From a virus, in the IMG/VR virus record IMGVR_UViG_3300040801_002997, positions 1 to 48,680 of that record: DNA of 48,680 nucleotides, one strand, 5' to 3'. Position 1 is the first letter of the stretch; each line of letters begins with the position of its first letter. The notes beneath the pieces are model-generated. The model did no database searches, was not told where the DNA came from, and saw only the letters and a list, made by a program, of their open reading frames with translations. Shown here one piece after another: positions 1 to 5,756 of this stretch. The position numbers and the translations under genes are program-made.

Positions 1-135
1 AGCTCCTGGGTATTCCATTTGGTCTGCAATAAATTGTGCTGTCTGCATTGAATCCGCAATTATTTCGCACAAGACTATTGGGAAGGATCTTCCATTAATA
101 GATATAGCACCTATGGTGACCTCGTACCTTATCAA
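1..135 (-). CDS. Unknown protein, partial (N-terminal 45 residues)
   Basis: An open frame runs leftward off the window edge. It starts at a TTG whose TGA-overlapping context (TTGA) couples it to the recA stop codon. The visible N-terminus is MIRYEVTIGAISINGRSF, followed by a mixed helical stretch without a recognisable motif. The tight coupling places it as the third gene of the helicase-recA operon, so a role in DNA metabolism is plausible but inferred. The start is chosen because no ATG lies near the recA stop in this frame. The product is not recognised. Confidence 0.6.
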   Translation of the reverse strand, partial: MIRYEVTIGAISINGRSFPIVLCEIIADSMQTAQFIADQMEYPGA

Positions 136-1151
136 GTTAACTCTTTGAGTATTAATTCTTTAATTGCGTCTGTAAATTCTTTATTGTCTTCCAAAAATTT
201 AATAGCCCCAGGCCTTCCCTGACCTAAAGATACTTTTGACTCTTTAGTTCTCTCTGGTGTGTCGTAGTAATTAAACCAAGATCCTTTTTGCTCAACCAGG
301 TTGTACATGATTGCATAATCAAGAATGTCAGACTCCATGGAGAGACCCTTTCCAAATTCAATATCAAACTCTGAATTTACAAATGGCCTTGCAGTTTTGT
401 TCTTGCTTACTTTTAACCTACCCCTGTTAGCTATAACAACTTCATCTCCGTGCTCATCTTTACCTTTCTGCTTACTACCCCTCTGTACTTCTGCACGGAT
501 ACTGGAATAATATTTAAGGGCATTACCTCCTGATGTAACTCTTGGATCTCCAAACATCACACCAATCTTATCCCTAAGTTGGTTAATGAATATTAGAGTT
601 GTGTTAGCCTTGTATGTCTTACCTACGAGTTTTCTCATGGCTTGGCTCATTATCTTGGCCTGAACGCCAACTGAGGCCTTTCCCATCTCACCCTCAAGTT
701 CTGATTTTGGAACCATGGCTGATACAGAATCTACAATAATACAGGAGAAGGCTCCAGTATCGATAAGTTCATCTATACCCTGCAAACCTTCTTCCATGTG
801 TTTTGGTTGTGAGAGTACCAGTTCATTGGTATCAATACCGAGCGCTTGAGCATATACCTCATCAAAGGAGTGCTCATAATCTACAAACGCAATAGCCTTA
901 TCCTGAACATCTCTTTGAAACGCTGCAGCAATGTGAAGGGCAATAGTGGTTTTTCCTGAGGACTCCTCCCCGTATAATTCAATAATTCTTCCAAGGGGTA
1001 CTCCACCACCAAATGGAATGTCTATACTTAAAAATCCAGTTTGTACTCTCGGCATAGGTTGGGCTGTAGCCTGCCCTAATACCATAAACAGTTCAGATTT
1101 GTAGTTCTTATTTACTTGGTCAAGTATTTTCTTTATGTCGTTGGATTTCAT
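132..1151 (-). CDS. recA: RecA-family recombinase
   Basis: This is a 339-residue RecA-type ATPase that would form filaments on single-stranded DNA and catalyse strand exchange, probably serving phage recombination and repair. Walker A GEESSGKTT is at residues 61-69 and Walker B IIVDSVSAMVP at about 138-148. The L2-region signature, from FINQLRDKIGVMFG through TSGGNALKYY, is at about 188-215. The usual DAEHALD appears as DYEHSFD. The length is close to bacterial RecA, so it looks like a full bacterial-type RecA and not a UvsX. Its ATG overlaps the helicase stop by 4 nt (ATGA), and its TGA overlaps the next gene's TTG. There is no separate promoter, so it depends on the helicase promoter. Confidence 0.96.
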   Translation of the reverse strand: MKSNDIKKILDQVNKNYKSELFMVLGQATAQPMPRVQTGFLSIDIPFGGGVPLGRIIELYGEESSGKTTIALHIAAAFQRDVQDKAIAFVDYEHSFDEVYAQALGIDTNELVLSQPKHMEEGLQGIDELIDTGAFSCIIVDSVSAMVPKSELEGEMGKASVGVQAKIMSQAMRKLVGKTYKANTTLIFINQLRDKIGVMFGDPRVTSGGNALKYYSSIRAEVQRGSKQKGKDEHGDEVVIANRGRLKVSKNKTARPFVNSEFDIEFGKGLSMESDILDYAIMYNLVEQKGSWFNYYDTPERTKESKVSLGQGRPGAIKFLEDNKEFTDAIKELILKELT

Positions 1152-2533
1152 GCTGGTATATTTAATACTATCTCTATGTTTTTTTTCAATGTTAACATCT
1201 TCGCCCCATTAAACTCAAACTCTTTATGTATCCATGCAAGGTAGCTCTTTGGGATATCTTTTAACATCTTATCGTTGTGTTTACCAAACCAAAGTTTTGC
1301 TGTCTTTGCAGTCTGCTCCTCTGTCATGTTTTTTCTTGCAAGCCTTGCTCTTAACGATTGCTTGGTTGGTCTTTTAAACCCTGAGGCTTGTACGATGTCT
1401 GTAAGTAACTCATCTCCTGTAAACATACCCCAACCATAACCATCAATGTACTCATAGTTAAGGTGCTCAATAGGACCGAAGTTGCTTGTATTACCAGATA
1501 AATCAACAATCTTCGTATTCGCCTTTTTCGGGTGAATACGAGTTCCTCTTCCTAACATCTGGTAATAAAGAGCAATAGATGCTGTAGGCCTGGCAAGGAC
1601 TATGGCATCCAACTGAGGGTGATCAAATCCTGCAGTAAGAACCTGTACGTTAAACACAGTTCTAACTTTACCGGACTTGAAATCGTTGATAATCTGGTTC
1701 CGCTCGCTCTTTTTTGTCTTGCTGCTTACAACAGCTGAGTTTGGCACCTCTTTAGATAACTCTCTTGCTTCTACTATACTTGGTACAAAAACCAGAATAC
1801 TTTTACGGCCCTCATCAATTAACTCCCCAACGGTCTGTACTACATCCTGGTGGGTATTGTTTATTTCATAGGCTATCTTTATACTCTCTTTGGTATAGTC
1901 CGTACCAGCCTGGTTAAACTCAAGACCTTCCATTTCGTCAGTCCTGATGTCATATATCAATTCAGACCAGTATTTAGCATCAACAAGTTCTTTAATCTGT
2001 ACAACGTGATGTATATTTGAGAACATGTTTTTAAATGATCTATTCATCATTTTTAACATACCCCCGTCACCCCCTGTTGTTAGGATTACTGGTGTTGCTG
2101 TAACGCCAAGGACATTCTTAATACCAGCATCTTTTATGAATTTATCGATAGTTGACCCTCTTGCCGTACCTATGTGACACTCATCTATGATGATGTACTT
2201 AACACCAAGGGCCTTTACCTCCTGGTGGTATTTCTTTATGCTTTGGATTGTTGCGTAGGTTACGTGACCTAACTCCTTGCTGTTCATTGAGGCTGAGAAT
2301 ATACTGGCCTGGTACCCATAGGAGGTGTACTTAGCATAATTCTGCTCAAGGAGTTCTTTATTTGGTTGTAGGACAATGGTAGGTGCATCAAGCCTGCTAA
2401 CCGTACCTGCTATACAGATAGACTTACCATACGCCACAGGGGCTACCATTATCTCCTTACGTGAAGACTTTGATTGCAGAACTTCAACTGCTTTATTTAC
2501 AAACTCTTCCTGAGTACCTCTTAAACTTAACAT
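1148..2533 (-). CDS. Superfamily 2 DNA/RNA helicase
   Basis: This is a 461-residue ATP-dependent helicase of superfamily 2. Motif I is APVAYGKS (about 31-38), motif II is DECH (117-120), motif III is TATP (145-148) and motif VI is QMLGRGTR (325-332). It resembles UvsW/RAD25-like phage enzymes that unwind branched recombination and replication intermediates. Position as first gene of an operon with RecA supports that role, by inference. The start ATG lies only 5 nt downstream of a perfect TATATTTG promoter element, so the mRNA is probably leaderless. The 3' end overlaps recA by 4 nt. Confidence 0.92.
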   Translation of the reverse strand: MLSLRGTQEEFVNKAVEVLQSKSSRKEIMVAPVAYGKSICIAGTVSRLDAPTIVLQPNKELLEQNYAKYTSYGYQASIFSASMNSKELGHVTYATIQSIKKYHQEVKALGVKYIIIDECHIGTARGSTIDKFIKDAGIKNVLGVTATPVILTTGGDGGMLKMMNRSFKNMFSNIHHVVQIKELVDAKYWSELIYDIRTDEMEGLEFNQAGTDYTKESIKIAYEINNTHQDVVQTVGELIDEGRKSILVFVPSIVEARELSKEVPNSAVVSSKTKKSERNQIINDFKSGKVRTVFNVQVLTAGFDHPQLDAIVLARPTASIALYYQMLGRGTRIHPKKANTKIVDLSGNTSNFGPIEHLNYEYIDGYGWGMFTGDELLTDIVQASGFKRPTKQSLRARLARKNMTEEQTAKTAKLWFGKHNDKMLKDIPKSYLAWIHKEFEFNGAKMLTLKKNIEIVLNIPA

Positions 2534-2538
2534 AGGTA

Positions 2539-2569
2539 CAAATATACAAAAAATAAACTAACCTTGCAA
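2539..2569 (-). promoter_or_regulatory. Promoter of helicase-recA operon
   Basis: On the minus strand TTG (2569-2567) is followed by exactly 20 nt and TATATTTG (2546-2539), matching the Bacteroidota housekeeping promoter. Only 5 nt separate the -7 element from the helicase ATG, so transcription should start at or next to the start codon. Confidence 0.8.
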
Positions 2570-2618
2570 ATATAATTAATACAATTTTATACTTGAATAA
2601 GCGTTTGTGTTGTGGGAC

Positions 2619-2635
2619 TTAAAGTATAACTTTAA
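2619..2635. repeat. Perfect 7-bp palindrome upstream of helicase promoter
   Basis: TTAAAGT-ATA-ACTTTAA is a perfect inverted repeat with a 3-nt centre. It lies 50 bp upstream of the helicase -33 element, a suitable place for a regulator to bind. A near copy (14 of 15 bases) lies upstream of the gene at 47151. Its function is unknown. Confidence 0.45.
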
Positions 2636-2646
2636 CTCACTTTACA

Positions 2647-2680
2647 GCTTATGCTTTTGTGAAGCCGACTCTAAGCATAT
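2647..2680 (-). other. Hairpin-forming intergenic segment
   Basis: Minus-strand TATGCTT pairs perfectly with AAGCATA across a loop of about 15 nt, extended by a competing GCTTA/TAAGC pairing. A further GAAGC/GCTTC pairing from neighbouring bases would exclude the first stem. The segment lies between the ncRNA T-run and the helicase promoter. I see no tRNA arms and no ORF here. It could be part of an origin or a regulatory element. Confidence 0.35.
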
Positions 2681-2746
2681 TATTGATTTACAACCTTAGC
2701 TTCGTTTATTGTGAGGTGGTCTGTAATGTGTGAAGTCTATAAAAAT

Positions 2747-3079
2747 AAAAAAAAAAGCGTTTAGGGTCATGTATTTGTGCGTTGCGGACCTCAACCCTCC
2801 GTAGGTTCCCTTCTCCAAGAGACACCTAAGGGGGCCCCAGCACCATAACCCTCTGACGTTGCTGAGTGGATTTTTTGTTTTGGAATTGAAGAACGAGACC
2901 ATCATACGGATTCTTAGTCGCCTATTCGATACACAGTGATGTTTTGGTGTACCTACATACATTCCTTTGGCAGAAATCTTATAAACTACCATACTCTGGC
3001 GGTGTACCCGGGGAGGGGCCTCTTCCATTTGACTCTTACCTACGAGCTCTTTCGAGCGGTTACGTAGCACTGGGGTATT
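2747..3079 (-). ncRNA. Candidate structured non-coding RNA, about 330 nt
   Basis: A canonical promoter directs leftward transcription from about 3079, and a 10-T run at 2756-2747 marks the probable end. Near the 5' end CTACG (3067-3063) pairs with CGTAG (3044-3040). Inside that helix GCTC and GAGC enclose a GAAA tetraloop (3057-3046). A long-range helix joins CCCCAGTGC (3075-3067) with GTGCTGGGG (2843-2835), 9 bp with two wobbles. A local CTCAGC/GCTGGG helix would compete with it. The segment is more GC-rich than the flanks. The overlapping 147-codon frame has no protein-like composition and reads through the T-run. Group I intron, RNase P, tmRNA and SRP signatures were looked for and not found. 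The RNA is unidentified. Confidence 0.55.
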
Positions 3080-3084
3080 TTTTG

Positions 3085-3115
3085 CAAACTTACAAAAATA
3101 AATTGACTTGTGCAA
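3085..3115 (-). promoter_or_regulatory. Promoter of the candidate ncRNA
   Basis: TTG (3115-3113), exactly 20 nt, then TAAGTTTG (3092-3085) on the minus strand. It follows the terminator of the upstream leftward gene and has no convincing ORF downstream, which is a main reason for calling an RNA gene. Confidence 0.75.
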
Positions 3116-3129
3116 ATTTTTTATTAAAA

Positions 3130-3153
3130 AACCCCTCATCCGAAGACAAGGGG
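3130..3153 (-). terminator. Rho-independent terminator of the 89-residue gene
   Basis: On the minus strand CCCCT-TG-TC and GA-TG-AGGGG form a stem with a UUCG tetraloop, followed by TTTTTT. It lies about 20 nt after the stop of the leftward gene at 3175-3444. Confidence 0.8.
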
Positions 3154-3174
3154 CAACACACCATCAACACTAAT

Positions 3175-3444
3175 CTACTCTAAACTATTTCTGAAATTGT
3201 CGGGAATCTCCCTAATATTTTCAGTACCTGGGTTAAAGAAGAACAAATTGGTCATTGTAATCTCAACCATTTTTTTGATGTAACGGGGATCTATGTGAGC
3301 CATCTCATAAAGACGGAACAGCTCAAGGGACCAGTTACGAATAAAATCATCGTTCTCTTCCAGGTATGCCGTAGATACTATGATTTCCAGGGATTCGTCT
3401 TCCCACAGATATTCATAGAAATCATGAAAATTCATTTTATTCAT
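3175..3444 (-). CDS. Unknown small acidic protein (89 residues)
   Basis: A monocistronic leftward gene with its own promoter (3469-3499) and its own terminator (3130-3153), which is strong evidence that it is real. The protein is acidic and rich in aromatic residues (FHDFYEYLWEDESLEII near the N-terminus) and is probably mostly helical. It has no signal peptide, membrane segment or known motif. Standing apart from the structural genes and back to back with the rightward promoter, it could be an early host-takeover or regulatory protein, but that is only an inference from position. A second in-frame ATG three codons in is an alternative start. Confidence 0.75.
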   Translation of the reverse strand: MNKMNFHDFYEYLWEDESLEIIVSTAYLEENDDFIRNWSLELFRLYEMAHIDPRYIKKMVEITMTNLFFFNPGTENIREIPDNFRNSLE

Positions 3445-3468
3445 CGGTATAACTGTATTGGTTTAAGA

Positions 3469-3499
3469 CAAAGATACGAACAAGTTATGAGACTACCAA
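3469..3499 (-). promoter_or_regulatory. Promoter of the 89-residue leftward gene
   Basis: TTG (3499-3497), exactly 20 nt, then TATCTTTG (3476-3469) on the minus strand, leaving a leader of roughly 20 nt. It is divergent from the rightward promoter at 3531-3561. Confidence 0.78.
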
Positions 3500-3530
3500 A
3501 AGTCTAAAATAAAATTAAATGTAAGAAAAT

Positions 3531-3561
3531 TTGCATAATTCATAAATTTTTGTTAACTTTG
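3531..3561 (+). promoter_or_regulatory. Promoter of the rightward packaging operon
   Basis: TTG (3531-3533), exactly 20 nt, then TAACTTTG (3554-3561). A leader of about 30 nt, rich in A and C, precedes the ATG at 3600. Confidence 0.8.
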
Positions 3562-3599
3562 CAAATCTAAACACCACAACAACACTATTATACGAACGC

Positions 3600-4007
3600 A
3601 TGCAGAGTAAAAATGATAACAGTAGATTGCAGGTGCTGGACAAACTCTCCCTTGCGGACAGGTGCTTTTACAAAAACGAAATTGACTTGGTAGATAAACT
3701 TTTAAGCATATACTCTATTACCAAGAAAGATAAAAAGCAACAACTACGTAAGTTTGAGAAGGACGTCCTGAATTACTACATGAGGTTTGGTTATAGTCCA
3801 GAAACAAAAAAGAAGCTGATAGAGGATCTAAAAAAATCATCAGACTCTATAACTCAAGCCACATTTTACCTGACAAAGAAGGGATACCTGGTACAGAATG
3901 AAAGAAACTTTGCCAAGAAAAGTTTATCAAAAGACCTACTAAGATTTAGTGAGGCATTTGTATCTGGAGATAAAGTAATGTTAGTTCTTGCATTTAAGAG
4001 AAAATGA
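3600..4007 (+). CDS. Unknown protein, possible winged-helix DNA-binding protein
   Basis: A 135-residue basic, mostly helical protein. The segment from about residue 75 (SSDSITQATFYLTKKGYLV) reads like a recognition helix followed by the wing of a winged-helix domain, with a Lys/Arg-rich surface. It is the first gene of the packaging operon, behind a good promoter. DNA-binding proteins in this position are often small terminase subunits or regulators, and either is possible. I cannot assign it to a family. It overlaps the next gene by 4 nt (ATGA). Confidence 0.75.
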   Translation: MQSKNDNSRLQVLDKLSLADRCFYKNEIDLVDKLLSIYSITKKDKKQQLRKFEKDVLNYYMRFGYSPETKKKLIEDLKKSSDSITQATFYLTKKGYLVQNERNFAKKSLSKDLLRFSEAFVSGDKVMLVLAFKRK

Positions 4008-4423
4008 AGAAACTAACCTACATAGAAGATTTAGCAAAAGAGCTGGCTGAAGAGCACGGACTTACATATAGGGAGGCTCTCGAAATATGCAAACTCTCTG
4101 TAGAGTATGCCACAAAGATGATGAGGGACCCAAAAATAATCTCTATACGTTTTCCAAATCTTGGTATACTACACCTAAACAAGAAGAAAGCAAAATGGGC
4201 AGTTGCTAAATCCGCAGCCTTTGCGCACTTAAAGGACGTAATAAATAACCAACTTAGTATTATAGATGAGCTGTTAGAGCAACACAAAGACACCGTACAC
4301 GGAAGAACATCTTACTATACCAGGTTGAGAATATTTTTTTACAAAGATAGGGTAAAAAGATTGAATGCCAGCAAACATGATGTTTATCTAAAAATAGAAG
4401 AAACGCAGAATGAAATTAAATAG
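4004..4423 (+). CDS. HU/IHF-like DNA-binding protein
   Basis: A 139-residue protein whose first 70 residues follow the HU/IHF pattern. An N-terminal helical pair (DLAKELAEEHGLTYREALEI) leads into IRFPNLGILHLN, which corresponds to the RGFGTF region of HU. The DNA-binding arm is not conserved in sequence, and a helical basic C-terminal extension of about 60 residues replaces it. A DNA-bending or architectural role in packaging is inferred. A second, more divergent HU/IHF-like gene lies at 38773. The gene overlaps its neighbours by 4 and 14 nt. Confidence 0.65.
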   Translation: MKKLTYIEDLAKELAEEHGLTYREALEICKLSVEYATKMMRDPKIISIRFPNLGILHLNKKKAKWAVAKSAAFAHLKDVINNQLSIIDELLEQHKDTVHGRTSYYTRLRIFFYKDRVKRLNASKHDVYLKIEETQNEIK

Positions 4424-5090
4424 TATTAAAGATCTGAGGACTATAGTAAAGGCAAAGTTCTCTGATAAGAGTGGTCTTGGGTCCTGGTATACAGACAGAC
4501 TTGAAATCTGTAACCTATGCCCTCTTAACCATAAAAATAAAGTAGAAGCCGGGGAGGAGCTCACAGCCAGGGAGAAAATCTTTGTGACAGCCAACTTGGG
4601 AAAACCAACCTGTACTGCTTGTGGTTGTGAAATTGCAGCAAAGGCCTCTGTGAAAGAGGCAGAGTGTGGTCTCGCTGAAAGAGGAGAGGAACCACTGTGG
4701 ACTGCAATAGTAGATCCGGAGGTAGATGCAGTCCAAGCTAAGATCTTCAATAAAAACCCAGACAAGGCTGTGGTCTCCGTCCAAGGCGGTAAGATTGATG
4801 TTAACTATGGGGTAGTACCTCATGGATTTGACTCAAAGATAGAATTGATAGTTGTACCGAAAGAAGGACCTGCCACTGAAGTTAAAACGTCAGCCGGTTG
4901 TGGGTGTACCGATGTAAGAGGGTCAATTAGAAATGGAGAAATTTATTTTACCCTTGGTTATGATACTGTGGGTAGAAAAGGAGGAGCAACTAAAACATTC
5001 AACATTCACTACAAAACAAATGGTAAAATGAGGTTGTTAGTGGGCACCTTGCGGATTAATGTTCAAGAACCAATAAGTCGAAACAAATGA
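4410..5090 (+). CDS. Zinc-site protein with DUF1573-like domain
   Basis: A 226-residue two-part protein. The N-terminal part has CNLC (34-37) and CTACGC (68-73) plus Cys86, the arrangement of a zinc-binding knuckle or ribbon. The C-terminal part from about residue 115 has the hallmark SAGCGCTD (161-168) followed by a beta-rich pattern typical of DUF1573, an Ig-like domain common in Bacteroidota. It lies inside the packaging operon, between the HU-like gene and the terminase. Whether it is a virion component or a DNA-packaging factor cannot be told. It overlaps the next gene by 4 nt. Confidence 0.7.
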   Translation: MKLNSIKDLRTIVKAKFSDKSGLGSWYTDRLEICNLCPLNHKNKVEAGEELTAREKIFVTANLGKPTCTACGCEIAAKASVKEAECGLAERGEEPLWTAIVDPEVDAVQAKIFNKNPDKAVVSVQGGKIDVNYGVVPHGFDSKIELIVVPKEGPATEVKTSAGCGCTDVRGSIRNGEIYFTLGYDTVGRKGGATKTFNIHYKTNGKMRLLVGTLRINVQEPISRNK

Positions 5091-5311
5091 ATTACAGAAG
5101 CGCTGGATTAGCAGAGCTATCAACACTCGCAAACGAATTTGATAATTATACCGTAGGGCAGCTGCTATACGCAATTATTAATCGAAAGCCTGAAGGGGTT
5201 AGCCTGAAAGAATGGTTGTTTACAGTACCAGACGAGGATATGTACACAGCAATAGAAGAAACAAAACTAATTGAAAGAGCAATACCAGATGGAATTTTTA
5301 GAAGAAATTAA
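5087..5311 (+). CDS. Unknown small protein (74 residues)
   Basis: A small, helical, slightly acidic protein without cysteines, membrane segments or a recognised motif. The ATG overlaps the upstream stop (ATGA), and the 3' end overlaps the next gene by 23 nt, so it belongs to the translationally coupled packaging cluster. Its composition is protein-like throughout. The function is unknown. A small helper of the terminase is possible but rests on position alone. Confidence 0.7.
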   Translation: MNYRSAGLAELSTLANEFDNYTVGQLLYAIINRKPEGVSLKEWLFTVPDEDMYTAIEETKLIERAIPDGIFRRN

Positions 5312-5756
5312 AAGAGTAGTAAACTCAAGATTTACTGAGCTTAAGGATTACACTGAAACCTTTAATAAGGAGGTTGCAAAGAAAAGGGAGGATGTTATCC
5401 TCCAAGCAAAAGAGAAGATGAAGGAAAATCCCGACTCTGTAAACCTTGAGGAGATTGCTTACGAGACTATGTTTTTAACTGGTTTCCACCAGACTGACAT
5501 TCGAAAACTTCAAGAACAACTACTAATGGCCTACGACCTTTACAGGGAGCTTGGTGGAGAAGAGAAGTTTGAGACAGACCTGGAGGAAGCGGTACAGTTT
5601 TTGAGAGTTAACCTCCCTAAAAGAATTTTTGTAGCTAAGAACGGTAAGTTTGAGGAGATTGAAGAGGGATACTTAGACAAAATGAAAACCAACTACAAGA
5701 GCCAGAACTATTATAAAATGTTCGAAGGGCCTTTAAAACAAATACTGAGTGAGTGA
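5289..5756 (+). CDS. Unknown helical protein next to terminase (155 residues)
   Basis: A charged, helical protein (MEFLEEIKRVVNSRFTEL at the start) with coiled-coil-like stretches and no recognised domain. I start it at ATG 5289, which has AAAGAG about 9 nt upstream. A TTG six codons further upstream is open but less likely. The gene overlaps the terminase start by 8 nt. A small terminase subunit would fit the position and helical character, but no helix-turn-helix or ATPase motif is visible, so this is only one possibility. Confidence 0.75.
   Translation: MEFLEEIKRVVNSRFTELKDYTETFNKEVAKKREDVILQAKEKMKENPDSVNLEEIAYETMFLTGFHQTDIRKLQEQLLMAYDLYRELGGEEKFETDLEEAVQFLRVNLPKRIFVAKNGKFEEIEEGYLDKMKTNYKSQNYYKMFEGPLKQILSE

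Noticed and set aside
2581-2740. tRNA gene in the left intergenic region
   Set aside because: A 7-bp stem and a Cys/Ala-like stretch drew attention, but no T-loop (TTCGA or similar), D-arm or CCA-ready acceptor stem can be arranged.
2747-3079. Group I intron, RNase P RNA, tmRNA or SRP RNA
   Set aside because: GGCGACTAAG recalls a group I R element, but no matching TAGTC partner for P7 follows and there are no split exons. The conserved RNase P, tmRNA and SRP core sequences are absent.
2696-3139. Minus-strand reading frame of 147 codons in the region of the candidate RNA
   Set aside because: The start lies upstream of the predicted transcription start. The product is rich in scattered Arg, Cys, Trp and Phe without structure, and the frame reads through the T-run. 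The pairing pattern and promoter fit an RNA better.
2944-3183. Plus-strand reading frame of 79 codons opposite the candidate RNA
   Set aside because: No promoter or start context is present, it crosses two minus-strand control elements, and its composition is not protein-like.
3600-4007. Definite small terminase call for the first rightward gene
   Set aside because: The winged-helix reading is suggestive only, and the 155-residue gene next to terL is an equally good candidate, so neither is named as such.
5271-5288. TTG start six codons upstream for the gene before the terminase
   Set aside because: ATG at 5289 has a better upstream AAAGAG and a smaller overlap with the previous gene.
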